Origin: an uncultured Planctomycetota bacterium
GTDB taxonomy: Bacteria > Planctomycetota > Phycisphaerae > UBA1845 > Fen-1342
DNA length: 48,201 nt
Direction: 5' to 3'
Assembly (NCBI GenBank): GCA_900696535.1
Contig: CAADGM010000205.1
Location: forward strand, 1-48,201
Positions 6,893 through 14,281 of the stretch are shown one piece after another (positions within the stretch are counted from its first letter, which is position 1; each line of letters begins with the position of its first letter). A program made the position numbers and the translations under genes. A model generated the notes under the pieces. The model saw only the letters and a program-made list of their open reading frames with translations. It was not told the DNA's origin and ran no database searches.

Positions 6893-8596
6893 TCAGGGTT
6901 GCCCGCCACTCGCCCCGTCTGCCCCACCCCCGCCAGGCTCGGCGTTGCCCCGCAGGTCCAGCATCGCGTCGTCGCCGCCAACCTCCGTCACCAGAAAGGG
7001 ACGCTTGAATTGCTCGGCCGTCGAACGCCGCGCCGAAGCGAGGCGGCGGTCCATCTCCACCATCCGCGCCGGCTCGACCACGCGCGCCGTGAGCGGCCCC
7101 AGCCGGGAGGTCTTGCGGCGTGCATCGTACTCCTCGTTCAGCGTGCAGAGGTTCTCATCCAGCCGCTCGATGGCACCGGGTGGCAGCGGCCGCGCCGTGT
7201 TGACCCGGTAGTAGGGCGGATCGCCCCAGCAGGGCGCCATGAGGAAATCCATCTCGGCGCAGCCGAGTTCGCCGCAGGTCGCGCGGAACGCCGCCACGAC
7301 CTGGTTCTCCGTGAGCTTCTCCCCTGCCACGGACGAGACGCGCCCGGCGCGATGGAGAAACTCGACCAGCGGAGACTCGCCAAGCCAGCCGCGCACCGCG
7401 ACCACGTCATCGAGCCGGTAGCGCAGCAGGCCGGTCGTGTTCGAGAGCACGACCACGTAGCGCCGTCCAACCTCGACGTCGCGCGGCAGCACCGTCCGAG
7501 CGTCCGCCTGCCCCCACTCCTCGGCGGGGATGAATTCGAACACGGCCGACGTGACGTCGAGGACTCCGGCCGGCGTGTCATCCTCCATCGGCACGCTGAC
7601 GCGCCCCTCGCTGGCCAGCAGCCCAATGTCACGCACGGGCAGCTCGCCCCACCACTCGCGCAGCCGCCGCACGTAGTTCCCCATGCTTCCGCCTGTCCAA
7701 CAGGCCAGGAACGACACGCGCCAGTAGTCGCGGGGGCGCAGCACGCCGTGCAGTTCGCGAAGCCGCGCCAGCGCTGCGGCCCGGTCCGGATCGGGCCGCA
7801 ACCCGCGGCACAGTCGCCGCCGCAGCTCGCGATCCGGAACAAAGCGCTCCGCCAGGTCGCCGTCGTGTACGTCGCGAATGAGCGTCTCGGCGTGCTCGCT
7901 GGCCAGTCGGGCCATGTTGATCAGCGTCGCCGGGTTCGCGGTAACCGCGAATCCCAGGTCGCGCACGATCGCCCGGCGCATGAGCACGTAGTGCCGGGCC
8001 TGCGGGTCGTCGAGCAGCGCGGTGTCGGGCGTGCTGACGTAGTAGTGCCGCACGATACGCTTCTGGGTGCGGGCCAGCAGGCCCGTGATCGCGCCGTACG
8101 GCACGCCGCTGGGCGTGCGCCCCACGTCGTACCGACTCGTGCTTTGCAGAATGTGGCGCAGGATCGCATCGGGGTGGTCCTGGAGGACCTTCATGCCGAA
8201 GACGTTCCACCCGCGGCGGTAGTCGGCCTCGAACTCGGCCGTGACGGGCACGCGCTTGGGTAGCGCCGTCGTGCCGCTGCTGGTGGCGAACATGCGCAGC
8301 CGCGCGCCGGGCCGGAACATGGCGGCCACGTCCCCATCGCATACGCGATCGACCAGCGGACGATACGCCTCGTAGTCCGCGACGGGCAGCGCGCGACGGA
8401 GGTCATCGACCGTGCGAACCCGCTCGAGCCCGAACCGGCGGGCCTGCTCGCTGCCCCGGACAACGCCGAGCAGCCGGTCCAGAGTGCGCTGTTGTGCCCC
8501 GGACACGTCCGCCAGGGCGCCGCGGAACTTGCTCACGAGGCGCCCCGCGTGGAGCAGACCGATTCGCGCGGCGATCCTGTCGAGCAGTGTGGGCAT
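6893..8596 (-). CDS. GH3-family (auxin-responsive promoter-like) acyl-adenylating enzyme
   Basis: Protein of 567 residues, the normal length for the GH3 family of ANL-type acyl-acid amido synthetases. These enzymes adenylate a carboxylic acid and in plants join it to an amino acid. Visible family features are the nucleotide-binding segment FATSSGTTALPKRVPVT (about residues 103-119), GWNVFGMKV, the central YVSTPDTALL region, SMGNYVRRL, the adenylate-contact SEGRVSVPM, YVVVLSNTTGLLRYRLDDVV and AGEKLTENQV in the C-terminal part. Bacterial GH3 proteins are mostly uncharacterised and their substrates unknown. The ATG at 8596 has GAGGG upstream. Its start lies 20 bases after the stop of the alpha/beta hydrolase gene, so the hydrolase and this enzyme are probably one transcript, perhaps making and cleaving or exporting an acyl conjugate (inference). 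Confidence 0.85.
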   Translation of the reverse strand: MPTLLDRIAARIGLLHAGRLVSKFRGALADVSGAQQRTLDRLLGVVRGSEQARRFGLERVRTVDDLRRALPVADYEAYRPLVDRVCDGDVAAMFRPGARLRMFATSSGTTALPKRVPVTAEFEADYRRGWNVFGMKVLQDHPDAILRHILQSTSRYDVGRTPSGVPYGAITGLLARTQKRIVRHYYVSTPDTALLDDPQARHYVLMRRAIVRDLGFAVTANPATLINMARLASEHAETLIRDVHDGDLAERFVPDRELRRRLCRGLRPDPDRAAALARLRELHGVLRPRDYWRVSFLACWTGGSMGNYVRRLREWWGELPVRDIGLLASEGRVSVPMEDDTPAGVLDVTSAVFEFIPAEEWGQADARTVLPRDVEVGRRYVVVLSNTTGLLRYRLDDVVAVRGWLGESPLVEFLHRAGRVSSVAGEKLTENQVVAAFRATCGELGCAEMDFLMAPCWGDPPYYRVNTARPLPPGAIERLDENLCTLNEEYDARRKTSRLGPLTARVVEPARMVEMDRRLASARRSTAEQFKRPFLVTEVGGDDAMLDLRGNAEPGGGGADGASGGQP

Positions 8597-8616
8597 CGTC
8601 CCTCAGCCCGCGGCCA

Positions 8617-9726
8617 TCACGGCGCGACGATCGCGTCCGCGCCCGAAGCCGCCGCCGGCACACCGGTAACCGGCGTCGAGCCTCGCGCAAAGAGCGAGGT
8701 CGGTCGCGCGGCCGTCGGCGCGCCGCGGTCCTCGGAGCCGAGGTAGCGGTCGAAGAAGGACACGGTCAGGTCGCTGTAGCGCTCGGCGTGCAGCACGACG
8801 GCCTGGTTGTGGCGGGCACCTGGCGCGACCCAGAGGAACTTTGGCTGGCCGGCCAGGACGTAGAGCTTGCGGCTCTGCTCCACGGGCAGGTACGAGTCCT
8901 TCTCGCCATGAATGAAGAGCATCGGCCGCGGCGCCATGCGGGCGATGGCCTTGCGGACCGAGGGGAAGCGGCAGCCGAACTCGCGCCGCGCGAAGTAAAT
9001 CATCCAGGCGCGCAGGAAGCGCCAGAAGACGGTCGGGTAGTTCTCGTACGCGAAACGCATGGACGTGAAGATGTACGCCCAGCGACGCATGAAGTACTCG
9101 ATGGTCGTGTCAGTGCTGAAGGCGCCGTCGACGGCCAGCGCCGCAACGCGGCGATTCTCCGCGGCCACGAGAATCGCGGCGCACGCCCCCCGCGAGATGC
9201 CGAAGAGCCCGAGCTCGATGGCGCGGCCCTGCTCGGCAAGCCAGTTCTCCGCGAAGGCCACCGCACCGCGCATGTCCGCCAGCTCGCGATCCGTGACCCA
9301 CTGACGTGGAACGTACCCCGGCGGGCAGTCCGAGCGACCGTGCCCCCGGAAATCGAACGTGAGAATGTCGTAGCCGCGCTCGACCAGCGGCCGGCAGTAG
9401 CGCGCGCAGGAGTACATATCCGAGCAGAACTCGTGTGCAAAGACGATCAGCCCCTTGCGCGCGGCGCCGCGAGCCCGCAGCAGCATCCCGCTCAACGGCA
9501 GCCCGTCCAGCGCCGGAAACGTCACCGGCTCGCCCAGCATGCGCTCGAAGTCCAGCGGCCCGCGGGCCAGCGGCGGCTTCGTCGTCCGCATGATGTTCAG
9601 CGAGATTCGAACGTACTTGAGCAGCACCAGGATCGGGATGACGACGAGGATGACGATGGTCGAGATGATGGCGACCATCGCCCAGTTCCGGGCAATGACC
9701 TCCATGATCGACCAGGCCATCAGCAT
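8617..9726 (-). CDS. Membrane-anchored alpha/beta hydrolase
   Basis: Protein of 369 residues. An N-terminal membrane helix (MVAIISTIVILVVIPILVLL) is followed by a short linker and an alpha/beta hydrolase fold: oxyanion-side GLIVFAHEFCSD, DFRGHGRSD, nucleophile elbow LGLFGISRGACAA (Ser in GISRG), acid in FIHGEKDSYLPV and the catalytic His in APGARHNQAV. The last 40 residues are low-complexity Ala/Pro/Thr. The ATG at 9726 begins just before the membrane helix; the frame is open to 9939 but without support. With one N-terminal anchor the catalytic domain could face either side of the membrane. It precedes the GH3-family gene on the same strand, so the two are likely to be co-expressed. The substrate is unknown; the fold fits esterases, lipases, acyl transferases and peptidases. 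Confidence 0.82.
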   Translation of the reverse strand: MLMAWSIMEVIARNWAMVAIISTIVILVVIPILVLLKYVRISLNIMRTTKPPLARGPLDFERMLGEPVTFPALDGLPLSGMLLRARGAARKGLIVFAHEFCSDMYSCARYCRPLVERGYDILTFDFRGHGRSDCPPGYVPRQWVTDRELADMRGAVAFAENWLAEQGRAIELGLFGISRGACAAILVAAENRRVAALAVDGAFSTDTTIEYFMRRWAYIFTSMRFAYENYPTVFWRFLRAWMIYFARREFGCRFPSVRKAIARMAPRPMLFIHGEKDSYLPVEQSRKLYVLAGQPKFLWVAPGARHNQAVVLHAERYSDLTVSFFDRYLGSEDRGAPTAARPTSLFARGSTPVTGVPAAASGADAIVAP

Positions 9727-10111
9727 CAACTCGCCGCCCTCACAGACGACACGTGATCCGCGCTGCACCCCGGCCGCGCCGCCGGAAGCACACGCTGACG
9801 GTCGCGAATCTACAGGACGGCCGCGTCGGCGTCTATTGGGGGCGACGAAGTGCTCGACCGGGTGCGGCAGGCCGTCGGCCGGCCCTGGCGGCTTGGAAGC
9901 CCGCCCCACCGGGATTGCGTGCCGCGCAGGAGACAGCAAGGCGCTGCGCGAGAACCCGTCCCTGAACTTGGAGGAACACGACGTGGGCGCCCGCTCTCAC
10001 CGGGGGTTGCACAAGTCGCCCGGCAGACCGGCCGAACTCACGGCCTGCAACTCGGCTCCAAGCGACAAGCACCCGCTGATAGCGGGTGCTTCACAGGTCC
10101 CGGGACAGCTT
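9727..10111. other. Spacer upstream of the hydrolase gene, after ispF
   Basis: 385 bases without a credible gene; the short open frames here have no ribosome binding site or recognisable product. It contains the strong hairpin at 10067-10091 and must hold the promoter of the hydrolase/GH3 pair, which I could not pin down. Confidence 0.5.
10067..10091 (-). terminator. Strong palindromic hairpin after ispF (copy 1 of a repeated hairpin)
   Basis: Perfect 11-bp inverted repeat AAGCACCCGCT / AGCGGGTGCTT with a 3-base loop, 21 bases past the ispF stop. A closely similar hairpin is found at 14221-14251. It may act as the ispF terminator or be a copy of a dispersed palindromic repeat. Confidence 0.6.
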
Positions 10112-10600
10112 CTAGACACCACGATCCTCGACGAGCAGCGCCGTCGCCCAGCACGCGATCGCCTCTCCCCGGCCCACCACCCCGACACCCTCGCTGGTCG
10201 TCGCCTTCAACCCAACCTGCTCCGGGCTGACGCCCAGCAGGCGCGCGATCGATGCACGAATCGCCGGCTTGTGCGGCGCCAGTCGCGGCTGCTCGGCGAC
10301 CACGACCGCGTCAACATTGCCGACGCGCATCCCCGCCGCGCACACGCGCTGCATGGCCGCTTCGACGAAGACGCTGCTGGCCGCGCCCCGCCAGCGCGGG
10401 TCGGTGTTCGGAAAGAGCTCCCCGATGTCCGGAGCACCGACGGCGCCGAGCAGGGCATCCGTCAGCGCGTGGAGGAGCACATCGGCGTCGCTGTGGCCCA
10501 CGGGGCCGACGTCGCTGGGGATCGCGACACCACCGAGCACCATGGCCCGCCCGGGCTCGAGACGGTGAATGTCGTAGCCAATTCCGACCCGATGGCTCAT
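10112..10600 (-). CDS. ispF: 2-C-methyl-D-erythritol 2,4-cyclodiphosphate synthase
   Basis: Cytosolic enzyme of the MEP isoprenoid pathway; it converts CDP-methylerythritol 2-phosphate to the 2,4-cyclodiphosphate with release of CMP. At 162 residues it has the family's usual length. The metal-binding motif GYDIHRLEPGR opens the protein (Asp and His), followed by VGHSDADVLLHALTDALLGA (third metal ligand His), DIGELFPNTDPRW, and the substrate-loop region LKATTSEGVGVVGRGEAIAC. An ATG at 10600 and a GTG at 10603 are both possible; the ATG is preferred. It stands alone as a single-domain IspF rather than the IspDF fusion found in some bacteria. The next gene downstream on this strand is the hydrolase, separated by a hairpin. 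Confidence 0.95.
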   Translation of the reverse strand: MSHRVGIGYDIHRLEPGRAMVLGGVAIPSDVGPVGHSDADVLLHALTDALLGAVGAPDIGELFPNTDPRWRGAASSVFVEAAMQRVCAAGMRVGNVDAVVVAEQPRLAPHKPAIRASIARLLGVSPEQVGLKATTSEGVGVVGRGEAIACWATALLVEDRGV

Positions 10601-10740
10601 CACTCGACCCGCTGGTTCTCGTCCTGGTCCCGCTTTGGACGGCTTGACCGCACTGGTCCTGCGCTGCGCAGGCGCAAAGAAGTTGCCGGGACCGACGCGG
10701 GCGTCCGGTGCTCGCCGGGTGCCCCGCGGGCGCGCCGCGG

Positions 10741-10768
10741 TTGTCCTGACCGCGGCGGCCTGTATAGT
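10741..10768 (+). promoter_or_regulatory. Candidate promoter for tRNA-Ser
   Basis: TTGTCC (10741-10746), 16-base spacer, TATAGT (10763-10768), ending 49 bases before the tRNA. TATAGT matches five of six positions of the -10 consensus. Confidence 0.5.
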
Positions 10769-10817
10769 ATGCCGTTTCGCGCCTCGCCGCGGCCCCCCAC
10801 CGCGCGCGATTGGTTCA

Positions 10818-10902
<85 letters not shown>

Positions 10903-11013
10903 ATTCCGCCCGACCAGTCTCAGCTTGCGCCTGTTGCGTGCGTCCTGCGCGACGCGCCGGGGTACTGCGCTCTCGGCATGCTGGCGCCGCGCATGCGGGC
11001 CCTGCGCTGCCTC

Positions 11014-11469
11014 TCAGGCCGGGGCTTCCTCCGGCGGCGTGTTCTCCTTGAGCATCCAGACCTCGTTGCCGCGGTCGTTGAAGCGCAGCTTGGTCATGTA
11101 CGTGGCCATCAGCATGATGCCGCGGCCGCAGGGACGCTCGAGGTTCTCATCGGCGGTGGGATCGGGCACGTGATCGGGGCAGAAGCCCGGGCCCTCGTCG
11201 CGGACCATGATCACGGCGCGGCGGTCGTCGACATAGTAGCGCAGGTAAACGTGCCGGGTGGGGTCGTTGCGGTTGCCGTGCTTGACGGCGTTGGTGATGG
11301 CCTCCTCGAAGGCCAGCTTGATGGCGAAGATCGTCTCCTTGTGGAAGCCGTGTCGCTCGAGCAGGTCCATGATGGCGCGCTCGGGCTTTTTCACGCTGCG
11401 CAGGTCATTGGGCACAGTCACGCTGGTGAGCTGCGCATCGTCGATGCCGAAGTCAGGGGGGACCTTCAT
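11014..11469 (-). CDS. Anti-sigma factor/serine kinase of the RsbW-SpoIIAB type (HATPase)
   Basis: Single-domain GHKL ATPase of 151 residues, the size of RsbW/SpoIIAB-type anti-sigma kinases. It carries the N-box KLAFEEAITNAVKHGN, the G1 box VMVRDEGPGF reading as AVIMVRDEGPGFCPDHV, and the G2-like GRGIMLMATYMTKLRF. Family knowledge: such proteins bind a sigma factor or other target and phosphorylate a STAS antagonist. The STAS gene lies immediately upstream (56-base gap), making a standard partner-switch pair. The start is the ATG at 11469; no clear ribosome binding site is seen. No PP2C-type phosphatase gene, the usual third partner, lies in the window. The target could be the FliA-type sigma factor at 5.8-6.6 kb or something distant; the sequence does not decide. 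Confidence 0.88.
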   Translation of the reverse strand: MKVPPDFGIDDAQLTSVTVPNDLRSVKKPERAIMDLLERHGFHKETIFAIKLAFEEAITNAVKHGNRNDPTRHVYLRYYVDDRRAVIMVRDEGPGFCPDHVPDPTADENLERPCGRGIMLMATYMTKLRFNDRGNEVWMLKENTPPEEAPA

Positions 11470-11525
11470 GGACAATCCACAACACGCGCGGCCCGGCCGC
11501 CGGCGGGCGCGGCAGCGCGGGGCGA

Positions 11526-11891
11526 TCAGGCCTTCTGGAACGCGGACAGTGCGTCGTCGGCCGTGTTGTGAATCTCGAACACGCGGTCGAGGCGCGTGAT
11601 CCGAAATACCTGGAAGATCTGCTTGTTGATGTTGGCCAGCTTCAGCGCCCCGTTGCGCTGCTGGACGTTCTTGTGCAGCGTGATGAGCATGCCCAGGGCC
11701 GCGCTGGCCAGGTGGTCGACGTTGCCGAAGTCGAGCAGGAGCTTGATCTTCGGCTCCGACTCGGTGAGCGTCTTGAGCTCCTCGCCGATCTCCTGGATGC
11801 TCAGCTCCTCCAGGATCTTCCGGTCGGCAAACTGGACCACCGACACGTCGCCCTGACGCTTGATTTTCACGTGCGACGAAGGCTGCTCCAT
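11526..11891 (-). CDS. STAS-domain anti-sigma factor antagonist (SpoIIAA/RsbV type)
   Basis: Single STAS domain of 121 residues. Visible features are the N-terminal beta strands (VKIKRQGDVSVVQFADRKIL), the acidic helix, KIKLLLDFGNVDHLASAALG and LKLANINKQIFQVFRITRLD. The phosphorylatable serine is expected at ASAALG, where family members have SSAGL-like sequences. When unphosphorylated, such antagonists bind the partner kinase and release its target. The ATG at 11891 has a strong GGAGGT nine bases upstream. It is the first gene of a two-gene unit with the HATPase at 11014-11469. The pairing is standard; the controlled process is unknown. Confidence 0.92.
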   Translation of the reverse strand: MEQPSSHVKIKRQGDVSVVQFADRKILEELSIQEIGEELKTLTESEPKIKLLLDFGNVDHLASAALGMLITLHKNVQQRNGALKLANINKQIFQVFRITRLDRVFEIHNTADDALSAFQKA

Positions 11892-12180
11892 AGCCTCGCG
11901 ACCTCCAGGTCTGCTGTGCGGGCCCGCGGGCCGCGCAGCGGGGACAGGCCCTCAACAGCGCCTTACGCAGAGAGTTCTTCGATTCTCGGCCTGCCGGGCG
12001 GGCATGTCAACCAACGCCCCGCCGCCGGCGCCCTTCTGCCAGGACCGCCACCGCGGTAGACTACGAACCGGTGCCAGGTTCGCCGGCCCGGTCCGATCGG
12101 GGTGGCGGACCTGGCCCGCCGCGCGCCGGGCGTGGCCCCCGCACGCGCGGAGCGCCTTCCAGAGTTGGAGAACGCCCGCC

Positions 12181-12798
12181 TTGTCAGATTCGGCCGTTCA
12201 ACGGTTCTATCGGTTCCATGCCACGGTCTACGACAGCACGCGGTGGATGATCCTGCACGGGCGCCGCCGGGCGGCCGCCGCGCTCGATCTGCACCCCGCC
12301 GCCAGTGTGCTCGAAGTCGGCTGCGGCACCGGGCTCAACTTCCGCTTTGTCCAAGAGCACCTTGATCCCGCGGCAGGTCGCCTGGTCGGGCTGGACTTCT
12401 CCGCCGACATGCTCGCCCGCGCGGAGCGGCGCGTCGCCCGCACCGCGTGGCGTAACGTCGAGCTGGTCCAGGGCGACGCGACGACGATGCATCTCGGCCG
12501 GCTCTTCGACGCGGTCTTCTTCGCGTATAGCCTCACCATGATCCCGCAATGGCCCGCCGCGCTGGATCGCGCCGCGGAGCACCTCGCGCCAGGCGGCAGG
12601 CTGGTTGTGCTCGACTTCTCCCGGTTCGACGGCTGGGGCCCGCTGGCTCCGCTGATGCGGACCTGGCTGCGGCTCAACCATGTCGAGACGCTGCGGCCGT
12701 ACGAGGACGAGCTGCGGCGGCGCTTCGCCCGCGTCGACGTCACGTACTGGCTCGGCGGCTACAACTTCACAGCCGTGGCCCGGAAAGGGGCGCGCTGA
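12181..12798 (+). CDS. btaB: SAM-dependent methyltransferase, probable BtaB-like N-methyltransferase
   Basis: Class I SAM-dependent methyltransferase of 205 residues. Motif I is VLEVGCGTGLNFRFV (about residues 43-57), the acidic post-I is GLDFSADML, followed by VQGDATTMHLG and HLAPGGRLVVLDFSRF. In the betaine-lipid pathway BtaB adds three methyl groups to the amino group of diacylglyceryl homoserine, giving DGTS. Assignment rests on the tight link to btaA: its stop overlaps the btaA ATG by one base (TGATG). I chose the TTG at 12181, which has GGAG about ten bases upstream and gives the usual BtaB length; the frame is open upstream but reads as low-complexity Arg/Pro. Other class I methyltransferases, such as the UbiE group, look similar, so the name depends on context. 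Confidence 0.75.
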   Translation: MSDSAVQRFYRFHATVYDSTRWMILHGRRRAAAALDLHPAASVLEVGCGTGLNFRFVQEHLDPAAGRLVGLDFSADMLARAERRVARTAWRNVELVQGDATTMHLGRLFDAVFFAYSLTMIPQWPAALDRAAEHLAPGGRLVVLDFSRFDGWGPLAPLMRTWLRLNHVETLRPYEDELRRRFARVDVTYWLGGYNFTAVARKGAR

Positions 12799-14054
12799 TG
12801 CCGACTCCCCTTTGGCGCGTCGTCGATATGCCCACCGCCGGGCGGCGCGGCTGGCTCGAGTCGCTGGTCTTCCGCGGCATCGTGTTCAACATGTCGTGGG
12901 AGGACCCGGAGATGGACCGCCGGGCGTTCGGCATCCAGCCCACGGATACGGTCATCTCGATCAGCTCCGCCGGGTGCAACCCGCTGAACCTGCTCGCCCA
13001 GGGCCCGGCGCGGCTGTTCTCGATCGACGGCAATCCGGGGCAGAACGCGCTGCTGGAGCTGAAGCTGGCCGGCCTCCAGACGCTCGACTACGACGCGTTC
13101 TTCGACATCTTCGGCGTCCGCCGGCCGGCCCGCGTGAGCCAGGTCTACCGCCCGCACCTGCGGCCGCTGCTCTCGCCGCGCTCGCAGGACTTCTGGGACG
13201 AGCACCTGTGGATGGCCGCGCGCGGCATCTACGACTTCGGCCGCAACGGCCTCTTCTTCCGAATTCTTCGTCGCTACCTTCAGTTGCTGGGGATCCATCC
13301 GAACCGCTTCGACGAGCTCTTCGAGCTGCGCTCGCTGCCTGCGCAGCAGGCGTGGTACGAGCGGAACGTCGCCCCGCGCCTCTGGGGCCCCTGGTCGCGG
13401 CGCTTCGTCGAGTTCAAACCGTTCATGTTCCTGGCCGGCGTCCACCCGGAGCAGTATCGCCTCGTCGACGGCCGCCACGACATGTACGAGTACGTCAAAG
13501 AGCGCGTCGAGTACGCCCTGACCCGCGTCCCCACGTATGACAACTACTTCCTCAGCATCGCCCTGACCGGCCGGTTCCAGGGCGACCGCGTCCCGCCGTA
13601 CCTGCTGCGGCCGAACTTCGAGCGGCTGCGCGGCCTGATCGACCGCGTGACGGTGATCAATGGCTGGCTGGGGCCGTTCCTGGACACGCAGCCTCCCGCC
13701 TCCATCCACAAGTTCAACCTGCTCGACATCTTCGACTGGATGACCCCGCAGCTCTTCGAGTCGACCATGCAGAGCGTCGTGCGCGCCGCGGCGCCCGGCG
13801 CGACGATGATCTACCGCTCCGGCAGCTACCGCTTCGACCCGCCGGCCTCCATCCTCCCCTTTGTCGAGCGCGATGATGCCCTGGCCCGGGAGCTGTTCGC
13901 CGCCGACCGGTCCGCGACCTACGGGAGCTTCTATATACTCCGCATGAAGCGCGACGTATCCGTGCGAACCGCTCAGCAGAGTGCCGGAGTAGACGCGCGC
14001 TCCGCGGCCGCGATTGACCCGACGCCGACGGGCGCGACCCCAGCACCGGCGTGA
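12798..14054 (+). CDS. btaA: BtaA-like (DUF3419) 3-amino-3-carboxypropyl transferase
   Basis: Protein of 418 residues of the DUF3419/BtaA family. BtaA transfers the 3-amino-3-carboxypropyl group of SAM to diacylglycerol, making diacylglyceryl homoserine, the first committed step to the betaine lipid DGTS. Family features are FNMSWEDPEMDRRAFGI, the SAM-pocket region ISISSAGCNPLNLLAQGP followed by LFSIDGNPGQNALLELKLA, then RYLQLLGIHPNRFDELFE, YLLRPNFERLRG and IYRSGSYRFDPP. The last 35 residues are low-complexity. It overlaps the methyltransferase gene by one base, so translation is probably coupled. DGTS replaces phospholipids under phosphate limitation in several bacteria; regulation here cannot be read, and no Pho box was recognised. 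Membrane-associated action is expected. Confidence 0.85.
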   Translation: MPTPLWRVVDMPTAGRRGWLESLVFRGIVFNMSWEDPEMDRRAFGIQPTDTVISISSAGCNPLNLLAQGPARLFSIDGNPGQNALLELKLAGLQTLDYDAFFDIFGVRRPARVSQVYRPHLRPLLSPRSQDFWDEHLWMAARGIYDFGRNGLFFRILRRYLQLLGIHPNRFDELFELRSLPAQQAWYERNVAPRLWGPWSRRFVEFKPFMFLAGVHPEQYRLVDGRHDMYEYVKERVEYALTRVPTYDNYFLSIALTGRFQGDRVPPYLLRPNFERLRGLIDRVTVINGWLGPFLDTQPPASIHKFNLLDIFDWMTPQLFESTMQSVVRAAAPGATMIYRSGSYRFDPPASILPFVERDDALARELFAADRSATYGSFYILRMKRDVSVRTAQQSAGVDARSAAAIDPTPTGATPAPA

Positions 14055-14220
14055 TCTGAGCGAGGCCGGGGCGCGACTTTACCGCCTCCGAGAGCCCGCC
14101 ACCCACATGCGCGCAGTGAGGCGGCGTCCCTGCCTGCCGAGCGGGCACGGAGGCCGCCCCACTTAGCTCGAGGAGTTGCGGTGCCTGCAAGACAGCAGGC
14201 TAGAGCCTCTCCTGAAACCC

Positions 14221-14251
14221 GTGGAGCAGCCGCGATCAGCGGGTGCTCCAC
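14221..14251. terminator. Palindromic hairpin between convergent btaA and S41 protease genes (copy 2)
   Basis: 13-base arms GTGGAGCAGCCGC and GCGGGTGCTCCAC with one mismatch and a 5-base GATCA loop. It lies 30 bases past the S41 protease stop and 167 past the btaA stop. The core closely resembles the hairpin at 10067-10091, suggesting a dispersed repeat used as terminator. Confidence 0.6.
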
Positions 14252-14281
14252 CGAATGCGGCTCCAAGCTCTTGGATGGGTC

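Noticed and set aside
10604-10817. Gene in the spacer between ispF and tRNA-Ser
   Set aside because: Short frames only, without ribosome binding site; the only supported element is the tRNA promoter.
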